Virus record (IMG/VR): IMGVR_UViG_3300043446_004900
Coordinates: 1 to 23,041 of that record
Length of the DNA stretch: 23,041 bases
Direction: 5' to 3' (one strand)
From: a virus
Part shown: one piece after another, positions 1 to 8,185 of the stretch
Layout: each line of letters opens with the position of its first letter
How positions within the stretch are numbered: position 1 is the first letter of the stretch
Translations under genes and position numbers: made by a program
The notes under the pieces: generated by a model
Told to the model about the DNA's origin: nothing
Databases searched by the model: none
The model's input: the letters and a program-made list of their open reading frames with translations, nothing else

Positions 1-28
1 TTGGAAGAGGCGGCGATTGTTTGCCCAT
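1..28 (-). CDS. Possible start of a truncated gene running off the left edge
   Basis: An ATG at 28 opens a minus-strand frame reading MGKQSPPLP before the window ends. A sigma-70-like promoter lies about 50 bases upstream, which is the main support. The short Pro-rich start would fit a phage structural or connector-type protein, but nine codons cannot identify it. There is no clear Shine-Dalgarno sequence; the leader is T-rich. The call is tentative. Confidence 0.3.
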
Positions 29-80
29 TATATAAAAAGGTAAAAAATACCAATATAGATAAGATTCTACGCATCTGTCT

Positions 81-109
81 AGTATACACTCTGCAAATAA
101 CTGTGTAAA
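81..109 (-). promoter_or_regulatory. Sigma-70-like promoter downstream of the cyclase gene
   Basis: On the minus strand a TTTACA box (104-109) and a TATACT box (81-86) are separated by exactly 17 bases. It starts just past the stop codon of the cyclase gene and points at the possible gene starting at 28. Boxes and spacing match host vegetative promoters; activity is inferred. Confidence 0.55.
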
Positions 110-110
110 G

Positions 111-2189
111 TTATTTCTCATGGGCGATAAATTCACCGTTCCAATTATCTGGTAAATCTTGGCCTTTCATAAATTCACAACGCTCAATCCACATTTTGTA
201 GTACTTGTCCATTTGGCCATCAAATGAACCTTTTAGTTCATCGCATAAAATAGCAGCTGCATCAAATTTTTTCTCTTTGTACAAGGTATGCATTTTTATG
301 TGAGTTTCTTTGGATTTATTGTAAGAATTTATATCGCCTTTGATGCGTAATGCTGTGTAAATTAAATCAGCAACAGTTTTGCCTTTTGGTTGTAAGTTGT
401 CTAGCATTAGATAGAAGAAATCGTCTTTGGTTCTGTTGTAAGTTTCAGCACCAATAATACATAATACACCGTAAGCCTTACAACGTGCTTCTAGTCGTGC
501 CGCAGTACTAACCATGTCACCTAAGATGTCATAGCTGTGACGTTCTGTTGAACCCATCTCGCCAATAAAGCCAATACCTGAGTTACAACCCCAACCCATT
601 GCGGCTGGTGGCAAGCCTTGTGCTTCCATTAGCTTAGTGTACTCGTCTACTTTGTCTAGCATCTCAAGTCCTACCTTAACAATAGTACGAGCATGATTTG
701 GATCTTCAATAGGAGCACCATGTATGTGCATTGACGCATCGCCTACATATTTGATAACCATACCTTTGTTATCTAGCATTGGCTTGCTGATAGCATCCAT
801 ATAGCCGTTCATGTATTTGCCTAAGCCAGCAACGTCATCACCATAGTGTTCACCGATTGGTGTAAAGCCACGTAAGTCTGAGAACATAACTGATACATCT
901 TTACGAACACCACGCTTGATTAAATCTGGGTCTTTTTGTAGTAGCTCTACGACTTCTTTACTGCAATAACCAGCAAACTGTTTCTTAATAGCCTGCTTCT
1001 GTAAGAACTCGCTTACAAACTTAACCCCATAGGCGTGTAACGCAACAAGAAGTATGCCGCCACTAAGCATAGTAGCGTCAAACAAATACAGATAATCCGC
1101 AAAGAGCCATCTGCTACCCAACACAGCCCCAAGAGCAAGAACAACGGTGCTAGCCAATCCAACATATACATACCTCGTTAAAAATAATAATAATAAGCCT
1201 GATACTAACAAGGCGATAATTTCTACACCGTCTGCATAATCAGGACGTTGTATTGTAACTTGGTTGGCCATAGTGCCAACTACTGCAGCCTGCATATCCT
1301 GCGGCCATACACTACCAATACTTGTTGGAACAGGATTACCCAATCCAGCCGCGGCAGTTCCAACAATAACAATGGCGCCACCAAAGTCTTTTGGCAAGTT
1401 GGCCATGGATACTGATTTTGATTTTTGACTCCAGTCGACCCATACACGGCCTAGGTTGTCTGTTGGTATAATTCCTACATCGCCTGGTAAGCGCATTTTT
1501 TCAACTCCGCCTTCAAACAGTTTAACTTGGAATGTTGAATTAGCAGTTGCCACACGCATTGTTTCCATAGCAAGGCTAGGATACAGTTTGTCATCTACAG
1601 CAACAACTAACGGTATACGGCGATTAACACCGTCAATTTCTGGTAGTGTATTTGTTGTGCCAACGCCAGCCGCGGCATTCTCTAAACGTGGTATGTTGGC
1701 AATAAGTCCAGGATAGGTAACAATTTGATCTAACCATTCTGGATTGAGAACAGCACTTCCTGGTGCTTTGGGCGTATTCTTTGTTTTCTGTGCAGGTGTA
1801 TTAGCCAACACTACTGGATAATGTTTTAGTATTTGTTCTAATGCTCGGTCACCACCTTGACGATCCGCTTCTGGCATTAACACATTCCAAACTACTAGTC
1901 CTGCTTTGCGAGCATACAAGTCTTCAATCATGTCTGCGTATACTTCGCGATTAAATGGCCATTGTCCGTATTTGGCCATCGTGTCTTCATCTATGTTTAC
2001 TGTATAGATATTGTTTTCTGTAGGTGCTTTGCTAGTGATTAATGTATCAAAATATCGTAAGCGAACTGATTCTACAAATGTTGGATCTGCAACACGTAAA
2101 CCAACAATTAAGGCTAGTGTTAATAATGCTGTCCAAGGACTTACTAATATTTTTTTAAGGTTGACTTGCTTTGGCAGGGAGATCTTCAT
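111..2189 (-). CDS. CHASE2-domain class III adenylate cyclase, membrane-bound
   Basis: A predicted sensor enzyme of 692 aa that makes cAMP from ATP. An N-terminal TM helix (about 15-33) is followed by an extracytoplasmic CHASE2 domain (about 40-315), three TM helices (about 322-388) and a cytoplasmic class III cyclase domain (about 430-615). Metal-binding Asp438 (FSDLRGFT) and Asp484 (KYVGDAS) are present. Lys480 and Asp554 (SYDILGD) fit adenine rather than guanine specificity, and Arg565 is the transition-state Arg. The usual Asn of the VNxAxR motif is Ser561 (VSTAARLE), which could lower activity. The C-terminus (about 625-675) looks like the helical tail common in CHASE2 cyclases. It is the last gene of the curli island and overlaps the lipoprotein gene by 35 bases. 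CHASE2 cyclases and FecR proteins often occur together in bacteria; finding both in a phage is unusual. The input signal is unknown. Confidence 0.9.
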   Translation of the reverse strand: MKISLPKQVNLKKILVSPWTALLTLALIVGLRVADPTFVESVRLRYFDTLITSKAPTENNIYTVNIDEDTMAKYGQWPFNREVYADMIEDLYARKAGLVVWNVLMPEADRQGGDRALEQILKHYPVVLANTPAQKTKNTPKAPGSAVLNPEWLDQIVTYPGLIANIPRLENAAAGVGTTNTLPEIDGVNRRIPLVVAVDDKLYPSLAMETMRVATANSTFQVKLFEGGVEKMRLPGDVGIIPTDNLGRVWVDWSQKSKSVSMANLPKDFGGAIVIVGTAAAGLGNPVPTSIGSVWPQDMQAAVVGTMANQVTIQRPDYADGVEIIALLVSGLLLLFLTRYVYVGLASTVVLALGAVLGSRWLFADYLYLFDATMLSGGILLVALHAYGVKFVSEFLQKQAIKKQFAGYCSKEVVELLQKDPDLIKRGVRKDVSVMFSDLRGFTPIGEHYGDDVAGLGKYMNGYMDAISKPMLDNKGMVIKYVGDASMHIHGAPIEDPNHARTIVKVGLEMLDKVDEYTKLMEAQGLPPAAMGWGCNSGIGFIGEMGSTERHSYDILGDMVSTAARLEARCKAYGVLCIIGAETYNRTKDDFFYLMLDNLQPKGKTVADLIYTALRIKGDINSYNKSKETHIKMHTLYKEKKFDAAAILCDELKGSFDGQMDKYYKMWIERCEFMKGQDLPDNWNGEFIAHEK

Positions 2190-2361
2190 CGTCTTTATAT
2201 CCTAAACTTGTAGCACCAGATTTTTCTTGTGCGGTCATTGATTTGCATTTACCTGCAATCATCATCTCACAGGGCGGAGGAGGAGGTGAAAAAACAGGTT
2301 TAACTTGTGTAGCACAGCCTGTTAATATAATTGCTGATAATATTGATACTTTTTTAAGCAT
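2155..2361 (-). CDS. Small predicted lipoprotein (68 aa)
   Basis: A secreted lipid-anchored small protein. The N-terminus has a basic start (MLKK), a hydrophobic stretch and a lipobox LTGC, with the lipidated Cys at residue 16. A PPPPP run follows, then a charged Lys/Asp/Glu-rich tail. No family is recognised. It lies between the 44-aa gene and the cyclase gene, overlapping the cyclase start. It may be an envelope accessory of the curli island or a regulator of the cyclase periplasmic domain (inference only). No Shine-Dalgarno is visible; a GATAAATA box sits 4 bases before the ATG. Confidence 0.7.
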   Translation of the reverse strand: MLKKVSILSAIILTGCATQVKPVFSPPPPPCEMMIAGKCKSMTAQEKSGATSLGYKDDEDLPAKASQP

Positions 2362-2365
2362 TCAA

Positions 2366-2373
2366 TATTTATC
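2366..2373 (-). promoter_or_regulatory. GATAAATA late-promoter-like box before the lipoprotein gene
   Basis: Minus-strand GATAAATA ends 4 bases before the lipoprotein ATG. It matches the T4 late-promoter core TATAAATA in 7 of 8 bases and recurs before other genes in this window. If used as a T4-type promoter, the transcript would begin at about the start codon (leaderless). In AT-rich DNA a chance match is possible. Confidence 0.35.
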
Positions 2374-2503
2374 TAGGAATCTGACCGTACCAGTGCCTTC
2401 TACAAGTTAGCATATAACGTACATTATCGCCGTTTTTTGACAGTATAGATGCACCTTCTTTACAGTTAGCCGCCTTACATACTGGTTGAATGTTTGGTAA
2501 CAT
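2369..2503 (-). CDS. 44-aa Cys/His protein, possible zinc-binding
   Basis: A small gene with a good Shine-Dalgarno sequence (AAGGA, 7 bases before the ATG), starting one base after the stop codon of the 759-aa gene. The protein begins MLPNIQPVCKAANCK and ends RHWYGQIPR. It has Cys9, Cys14, Cys34 and His37 (C-x4-C-x19-C-x2-H), a spacing that would suit one zinc ion and resembles small Cys/His phage proteins. There is no signal peptide, so it should stay in the cytoplasm, unlike its exported neighbours. Function unknown; a DNA- or RNA-binding regulator is one possibility. Confidence 0.7.
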   Translation of the reverse strand: MLPNIQPVCKAANCKEGASILSKNGDNVRYMLTCRRHWYGQIPR

Positions 2504-2504
2504 A

Positions 2505-4784
2505 TTAGTATCCTTGTCTTACAGTGATTGGAGCGCATCCGCCGGCAGTAGCACACGTTGTTGTAACAGTAACATTTTGTCCGCCATTTTGTTGTAGTAT
2601 AACACTAGCAGGGCCTCCGCTGTTAGTTAAATCTAAAGTAGCGCGATTAGCTGTTGTACCCTCTTGAAGTGCGCTAATACTATTATTATTTCCTGTTAGT
2701 TTATTTTCTAAGTAATGTTGGCCTGTACCTTTCTGTACAGCATCAACAGTATTGTTATTTCCAGTAATACTGGTAAACATTATCTTATTACCATTATCTG
2801 TTTGTTTAGCTGTGACACTATTTTGATTGCCGCTTATTGTTGTTTCCATATAGTGACCACCAACGCCTCCAGTATTACTCTGTTGTGTTGTTAGACTATT
2901 ACCATAGCCGTTGATGTCCACACTTTGATAGTGTCCGTTCGTGCCTATGGCCGATCCCTGTGTAGTACGTGCTTGATTAATGTTAAGTGTGTTGCTGTCC
3001 CCTACAACGCTAAAATTGATTTCGTTTTGTCCAGTTCCACTCACTCCTTGATTGATTGTGATATTATTAGAACTGCCTTGTATTTTAGCATATTGTGTTC
3101 CATTGCCGCTAATAAGATTTTTACTACCTGCTTGATCTATAGTTACAGTATTATTATTGCCGCTTACTTGATCAATATAAATTCTATTGCCGTCAGTTAC
3201 TGTTTTGTTTGTCCATACATCAACTCGAGTTTGTTGATCTGTAGTAATTGCACTACCAGTTCCAAATATCATTTCTCCTGGCGTTCCGCTACCAACTGTC
3301 ACATAATCTGGGTACATTGAAAATGTTGTACCAGTTATATCAACAACTGTGCTATTGGAATAAACAACGCCTGAAGTATCGATAGTGTTTGTTTCTGTTA
3401 TCCAGCCTGTAGTAAATGCAGAATTAGGAACGGCCATACGGCCGGCACCGTAGTCCCATTGAAATCGCAAACCATATGCGTTTAAATCGTTCCAATACCA
3501 TGCTTCGATATTATAAGTTTGGCCAGCAACTACATCAATCCAGCCAGAAGCAGTATACCCGCCAAGTATATTTTGTAATTGCCAGGTTGATCTATCGTTA
3601 ATAACATTTTGTCCGTTTATGTCTAAAACAAATCCGTCATCACTGTTACTGTAAAAATATAATCTATAAACACTACCAGCAGGGTGTGCTGTAGTAATTG
3701 GAGCTGTAATTGTTCCTGTGTATGCTACAAGTGTCCCTTCTCCCATACCTGGAAAACTTCCGTTAGTTGGAACATATATACCGTTAGTAGTTCTTCCGCT
3801 AGCAACTTGATTGTACGCACCTGGAGTTAAATTAGGTACACGATAAGGCCCTAACCAATTTTTAATACAACCTAACCAACCACAGTTATAAGTGTAAGCA
3901 TCAAAGTCATATACTTTGTAGTTTAATCCTTGCAAAACATTTTGTGTTGTAGTTGTTGGATTGCCGTTTGCTTCAATTGTAGTAACTCCGCTAGTTGTAA
4001 CTGTATTAATAGGTGTAGTGGTTGTTGTTAGAACACCATTTACAACTTTATTAGTTACTACATTAGAAGCAACTTTAGTTTGATACAATGTTTCTGTACC
4101 GTTACTAGTTGATGTTGTTCCATCACTATAAGTTGTTGTAGTTACAGGTGTGCGATAAACTGTAGTTGTGTTGCCACTTACTACTTGTCTTGTTGTGTAT
4201 GATGTGCTTGTTCCAGTTACTGTTTTAACTGGAGCAGTAGCAGTTACCGTTTGTCCTGCCGCAAGAATAGTTGTACTTCCTCCAGTAGCGTATGTATTAA
4301 CTTGTGCTATTGTAGGATTTAATGTTCCAGTCCATGTAACACCGCTAGTGTTAGAGAAACCTTGAGTCATACTAAACAACTGTCCAGTATTATTATCATT
4401 ACCAACAAAGAAGAAATAGTCTGCACCCATATTAATAATGTGTCCAGTACCCATAACTGCTTTTTGAGTTCCATTAGATGTATACTGTATTGCAAGCCAT
4501 GGATTAGTTGCATCTTGCACACCGTTGACCATGTTAGCTACAAATGCTATGTAATCCCCACTCCCCCAACTTAGTTGTCCGTTGTACCATGGAATTTGAT
4601 ATGCTGTCCCTGGACTTTTACTATAAATTTGGCAAGTGGCTGTATACATACAAGCTGACACGTTCCATTGACTATCGGCAACTTGGTATTGTCCAAACTT
4701 TAAGTCTGCTAAACCAGTAGCTTGGCTATATGCACTAAAGCATATACTCCATAGCAAGGCAAATAAAATCAAAAAACGTTTCAT
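2505..4784 (-). CDS. Secreted PA14-domain protein with C-terminal curlin-type repeats (759 aa)
   Basis: A predicted exported adhesin or fibre subunit. It has a signal peptide (1-20, cut near SAYSQA), an N-terminal domain (about 25-165), a Thr/Val-rich low-complexity linker (about 170-282), a PA14-like domain (about 285-450, with YFYSNSDDGFVLDING and a Trp/Tyr-rich segment) and curlin-like repeats from about 534 to the end. The repeats have the pattern N-N-x-V-x-(I/A)-x-Q, for example NNNTVTIDQAG and DSNTLNINQA. Curlin repeats form amyloid strands in CsgA/CsgB; PA14 domains commonly bind carbohydrate. The fusion suggests a fibre subunit carrying a sugar-binding head. The ATG shares one base with the fecR-like stop (TAATG) and has no Shine-Dalgarno, so it probably depends on translational coupling. 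It lies in the same operon as csgF and csgG. Confidence 0.85.
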   Translation of the reverse strand: MKRFLILFALLWSICFSAYSQATGLADLKFGQYQVADSQWNVSACMYTATCQIYSKSPGTAYQIPWYNGQLSWGSGDYIAFVANMVNGVQDATNPWLAIQYTSNGTQKAVMGTGHIINMGADYFFFVGNDNNTGQLFSMTQGFSNTSGVTWTGTLNPTIAQVNTYATGGSTTILAAGQTVTATAPVKTVTGTSTSYTTRQVVSGNTTTVYRTPVTTTTYSDGTTSTSNGTETLYQTKVASNVVTNKVVNGVLTTTTTPINTVTTSGVTTIEANGNPTTTTQNVLQGLNYKVYDFDAYTYNCGWLGCIKNWLGPYRVPNLTPGAYNQVASGRTTNGIYVPTNGSFPGMGEGTLVAYTGTITAPITTAHPAGSVYRLYFYSNSDDGFVLDINGQNVINDRSTWQLQNILGGYTASGWIDVVAGQTYNIEAWYWNDLNAYGLRFQWDYGAGRMAVPNSAFTTGWITETNTIDTSGVVYSNSTVVDITGTTFSMYPDYVTVGSGTPGEMIFGTGSAITTDQQTRVDVWTNKTVTDGNRIYIDQVSGNNNTVTIDQAGSKNLISGNGTQYAKIQGSSNNITINQGVSGTGQNEINFSVVGDSNTLNINQARTTQGSAIGTNGHYQSVDINGYGNSLTTQQSNTGGVGGHYMETTISGNQNSVTAKQTDNGNKIMFTSITGNNNTVDAVQKGTGQHYLENKLTGNNNSISALQEGTTANRATLDLTNSGGPASVILQQNGGQNVTVTTTCATAGGCAPITVRQGY

Positions 4785-5893
4785 TATTTTTGTGTTACTG
4801 TTATAATAGTATTACCGCCTTGATTAACACGATTTTTAAATTCAATGTTGTTTTGTGTCATTGATATTAAACTGTTTTGTGTTTGCGGAGTTGTAATACA
4901 TATACGGTCAGCACCGTTATCACGACATAACGATACAGTTGGATCTTCTTTAATTACAGTAATGCCACTAGTTTTTTTATAATCAGGTAACATACTATCC
5001 ACTTCACCTAATAATTTTTCGTTAAGTGCATTGCCCATAATGTCAAATATGTTTGCTAGGAAACTGTTATCTAAAAAATTTTGACTTAATCTATCTTGAT
5101 AAAATTGACGGGCACTATCATCTAGTGCATTTGTTAACCCTTGTTCTTTTAAAAAATCAATATCCAACGGGCCTCGCATTTCTTTACGTTGATCTTTGCC
5201 ACCATCTTTTTTCATCTCTTCTGGTGTTGACATTAATAATGTCTCAATAGCTTGTTCGCTAAGATTTAATGTTACAGGTTTGCTAGGAGGAGCACTACGA
5301 CTGTTAGCTTTGGTTGCTTGGAATGGTTGATTTAGTACAACGATTCCTGCATCCGTTTCAACACTGATAGAGCCAACTTTACAATTTGCTTCAATGTCTT
5401 TAAGTGAACGTGTTGGACGGTCAGTTGGACAACTAGGTAGCAGTACAAATGTACTTTGTCCTAGTTCATCGACTGATGCTGTAAAATCTGTACCGCGAAC
5501 ACTTACGGTTGCAGTTGGTGTGTTAAGTGCTACGTTTTGTGGACTGTTTTTAGCAATTTGTCCAGAGGCATAACGAACTGTGCCAAGAGCAATCTTAGCA
5601 CCTAGTTTACCGCTTTTACTTTTTGGGTCGTATACAAAGTCATCAATTACTAATTTACTATTTTCATTAACTTGAACCTTAGTATCGTCCTCAAAGGTTA
5701 TTCCTACTTTGCCCTGTTGTGTCTTGATAGCATCGTTCATCTCCACTCCCGTTCCTTTGGAGCCTGTCAACGTCTGTTTGTCCCTTTGTATACTGGGAGG
5801 AGTATTGATCTGTTCTGTTACTTTGCCTATTGCGGCGTAACTCAACGATGTACTTAGCAACGGTAAGCATAGTATTGCTTTCCATATTCTCAT
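4784..5893 (-). CDS. Secreted FecR-domain protein with a curlin-like C-terminal tail
   Basis: A 369-aa protein with a signal peptide (1-20, SLSYAA) and a FecR domain at about 35-150 (GVEMNDAIKTQQGKVGITF, then TPTATVSVRGTDFTASV). FecR domains sit in the periplasm and are linked to envelope signalling or cell-surface fibre systems. The middle (about 200-310) is charged and probably helical. The last 30 residues (NSLISMTQNN, then GGNTIITVTQK) look like curlin strands, which is odd for a FecR protein and could let it join or nucleate the fibre. The start overlaps the stop of the 57-aa gene (ATGA) with AAGGTGA upstream. The FecR call is firm; the curlin-tail role is inferred. Confidence 0.85.
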   Translation of the reverse strand: MRIWKAILCLPLLSTSLSYAAIGKVTEQINTPPSIQRDKQTLTGSKGTGVEMNDAIKTQQGKVGITFEDDTKVQVNENSKLVIDDFVYDPKSKSGKLGAKIALGTVRYASGQIAKNSPQNVALNTPTATVSVRGTDFTASVDELGQSTFVLLPSCPTDRPTRSLKDIEANCKVGSISVETDAGIVVLNQPFQATKANSRSAPPSKPVTLNLSEQAIETLLMSTPEEMKKDGGKDQRKEMRGPLDIDFLKEQGLTNALDDSARQFYQDRLSQNFLDNSFLANIFDIMGNALNEKLLGEVDSMLPDYKKTSGITVIKEDPTVSLCRDNGADRICITTPQTQNSLISMTQNNIEFKNRVNQGGNTIITVTQK

Positions 5894-6063
5894 TCGTCAC
5901 CTTTCTTAAACCAATGATACTTTTGCAATTCTCTCATTATGGCATCACCAGTAGTATTATTCCACTTAGCAGCCCATTCTACAAAGTCTGCCCAGTCACG
6001 GATGTAATGCTCGTTGCCTTGCATCCATGCCTGGTACATTCTTTGCAGTTCACTTTCAAACAT
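5890..6063 (-). CDS. 57-aa Trp-rich cytoplasmic protein
   Basis: A small gene between the curlin gene and the fecR-like gene. The ATG at 6063 lies one base after the curlin gene stop, and its TGA overlaps the next ATG (ATGA), so translation is probably coupled on both sides. It begins MFESELQRMYQAWMQGNEHY, is rich in Trp (five) and acidic residues, has no signal peptide and looks helical. No family recognised. Its conserved-looking position inside the curli operon suggests a dedicated cytosolic helper or translational regulator (inference). Confidence 0.7.
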   Translation of the reverse strand: MFESELQRMYQAWMQGNEHYIRDWADFVEWAAKWNNTTGDAIMRELQKYHWFKKGDE

Positions 6064-6064
6064 T

Positions 6065-6910
6065 TTACTGTCTTTGTGTAATATTGTATGTGTTGGTATT
6101 AGCAGCAGTTCCCGAACTACCTAATTTTAAATTAAACACGTTTGCATTAGCACTACCTGACTGCGCTAATGTAACGCTATTACCAGTACCGTTAATATCC
6201 ATCCATGCAACATGTCCTGTTGATCCGCCTGCTCCGCTTTGAGCAATATCAATTGTGTTTGTTGCACCTACTGCTCTGATATAAACGTTGCCGTTATCAC
6301 CAGTTAAGTTAGTTGTAACGCTGTTACCTGTTCCGCCACTAGTTTGAATATCTTGTCTAGTGCCAGCTGCAGCAACTGATGAAATTAATGTAGCACCACC
6401 GCCGCTTTGTGTAGCAGACAACTGGTTATCACTTCCAGACATAGTTACGTATGCTGTATTACTACCATTTAACTGTGTAACACTAACAATAGTATCGCTA
6501 GCTCTGGCACTACTTGAGCCTAATTGGAATGTTGCTACGTTATTACTTCCGCTTATATTACCGCTATTAACGGTGCTATAAGTAAAATCAACACTTTTAC
6601 TAGTTCCCATAGTGGCATCAATGCCTAGATTCATTTTGTTATTGCTTCCAGTCTGGTTAATGTTTACGTTAATACCATCACCTCTAATAATAGCAGGATC
6701 AGTTGCACTATTAGTTGCAACTGCTGCTGTCAAACCTTTTACTTGGTTTCCAGCACCATCCTGATTAATAGTAACTGTTGCAAAGTCACCTGACTGATCA
6801 ATATAAATGCTGTTGTCAGCCGCCATACCCAATGTTGTCATTCCAGACAACATCAGCATTGTGAGTAATTTTCTCGACAACCCACCAGCGCCTTTTATTC
6901 TCTTGTCCAT
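6065..6910 (-). CDS. Curlin-repeat protein (CsgA/CsgB-like), major fibre subunit candidate
   Basis: A 281-aa exported protein with a Sec signal peptide ending near GMAADN (about residue 31). The mature part is Asn/Gly/Ser/Thr-rich with imperfect curlin repeats of the form x-N-x-(V/I)-x-I-x-Q-x-G, for example NSIYIDQSGDFATVTINQDG, INVNINQTGSNN and NSVTLAQSGSAN, ending NTYNITQRQ. In curli these strands stack into an amyloid beta-solenoid. It follows csgF and csgG with a 63-base gap that holds two small inverted repeats. It is longer and less regular than E. coli CsgA (about 150 aa). Subunit versus nucleator cannot be settled from sequence. Confidence 0.85.
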   Translation of the reverse strand: MDKRIKGAGGLSRKLLTMLMLSGMTTLGMAADNSIYIDQSGDFATVTINQDGAGNQVKGLTAAVATNSATDPAIIRGDGINVNINQTGSNNKMNLGIDATMGTSKSVDFTYSTVNSGNISGSNNVATFQLGSSSARASDTIVSVTQLNGSNTAYVTMSGSDNQLSATQSGGGATLISSVAAAGTRQDIQTSGGTGNSVTTNLTGDNGNVYIRAVGATNTIDIAQSGAGGSTGHVAWMDINGTGNSVTLAQSGSANANVFNLKLGSSGTAANTNTYNITQRQ

Positions 6911-6973
6911 CTTTTTAAAATGATTGCTTTCTATTCACAATCAAGTTCCTTGGTCATTGACCTGTTATAGTTA

Positions 6974-8182
6974 TTACTGCTTCACCTCTTCTAATTTTTC
7001 AAGACGAATCCAACCACCTCGGTTAGTTCCGTCCTCGGTTTTGACTCTCACCCAACCTTCACTCCCAGGTTGTAAAACACTTATTTCAGTACCTTTGGCT
7101 ATCCACCACTTTCGGGTACTTTTTTCATCTTGATCTATATGTAAGAAAGCATTCTCTTTTACCTGTCGTCTTCCAAATAATACTACAGGTTCTTTCTTTA
7201 CTTCTGTGGCGGTACTGGGTACGGCCTCGGGCTTGGTTTCGGATGGGGTTTGCGGTTGTACCACGACATCTTTTTTCTCCTCAACTTTAGCTTCTTGTTT
7301 TATTTCACTACTAATAACAGGACTAGATTTTGGTTCTATTACAAGTGGTGCAGGGCCCTGTGGAATAAGTTGAGCTGCAACTGGCTCTTGTCTGTAATCC
7401 CAAACGCCTTTGCGTTGTCCTTCTTTAATCAATTCTACAACTGCCATTTCGGTGGCGGCTTTTACAGCATAAGTGCCAGGTTCGTTAATTGTTAATCCTG
7501 CTTCTGCTTCAAAACTTTGTGTTGCATTATCAAAGAATTTCAATGCTGTTACGCTGTCTCCTGTACTAAGAATAGTCTTTTGTACAGTAACAGTCATCAG
7601 TACTTTACCTGTGTTTACGCTAACTGCTCGTAAACTTACGGTAACTGTGTCTGTGCTCCATTGTGTTTGTTTGCCTATGCCAAAAATACGCATACCAGCG
7701 CCACCGCTAGTAGTACTTGTATCATAACCTACAATGCCGCCTTCAATAATAATACCTGCAAATTGCATTGGCATTAATGGTTTGGCATTAGTACCTTCAT
7801 ATGCTTCGCGCATTTGACGTATAATTAAACGTTCTTTAGTTAAGTTATCAATACCAACACGTTCTACAACTTCAAACCATTGCCCTTTGCCCACGTTTTG
7901 TAATGCTGAAATTAAGAATGACTCAGCACCTTGTGTAACTGCTGTTGACAAACTGGCTACGTTTGCCTGTGGACGACGTTGTCCTGTTTTATCTGTAAAA
8001 CTATAAACTGCTACGCTAACTGGTTTTCCAGCTGCAGGTGAAGGAATGGTGTCAAATTCTTTTTTGACATTTTTCATTTGGCTTGTTATTTCTGGGTCTT
8101 TATCTAGATGCCCAGTAGATTGCATTACTGCACAACCGCTTAATACTGTTAATATTGCTAAGGAAATTAGTGTCTTTTTCAT
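6974..8182 (-). CDS. csgG: CsgG-type curli secretion lipoprotein with added SH3-like domain
   Basis: Outer-membrane lipoprotein expected to form the oligomeric pore exporting curli subunits. The signal peptide ends in lipobox LSGC (Cys17). The CsgG domain covers about 45-275, including SVAVYSFTDKTGQRRP, the WFEVVER segment and a glycine-rich GGIVGYDTSTTSGGAGMRIF stretch. After it come a Pro/Glu/Lys-rich linker (about 278-335) and an SH3-like region (about 335-398, ending GGWIRLEKLEEVKQ) that E. coli CsgG (about 277 aa) lacks. SH3-like modules often bind peptidoglycan, so this may anchor the pore. The ATG follows the csgF stop by 3 bases. Confidence 0.92.
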   Translation of the reverse strand: MKKTLISLAILTVLSGCAVMQSTGHLDKDPEITSQMKNVKKEFDTIPSPAAGKPVSVAVYSFTDKTGQRRPQANVASLSTAVTQGAESFLISALQNVGKGQWFEVVERVGIDNLTKERLIIRQMREAYEGTNAKPLMPMQFAGIIIEGGIVGYDTSTTSGGAGMRIFGIGKQTQWSTDTVTVSLRAVSVNTGKVLMTVTVQKTILSTGDSVTALKFFDNATQSFEAEAGLTINEPGTYAVKAATEMAVVELIKEGQRKGVWDYRQEPVAAQLIPQGPAPLVIEPKSSPVISSEIKQEAKVEEKKDVVVQPQTPSETKPEAVPSTATEVKKEPVVLFGRRQVKENAFLHIDQDEKSTRKWWIAKGTEISVLQPGSEGWVRVKTEDGTNRGGWIRLEKLEEVKQ

Positions 8183-8185
8183 GTC

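Noticed and set aside
1456-1716. Plus-strand open frames (also at 2925, 4168, 6360, 13134, 13410, 17098 and others)
   Set aside because: They are antisense shadows of strong minus-strand genes, with no ribosome sites or recognisable protein content; no plus-strand gene is supported.
2505-3200. Regular repeats that could suggest a CRISPR array or tandem DNA repeat
   Set aside because: The periodicity comes from degenerate curlin protein repeats; there are no identical DNA repeats with equal spacers.
6920-6972. Small inverted repeats between csgG and the curlin gene (GGTCA-A-TGACC; GATTG...CAATC)
   Set aside because: The stems are only 5 bp and AT-rich; they may be chance and are not listed as a regulatory site.
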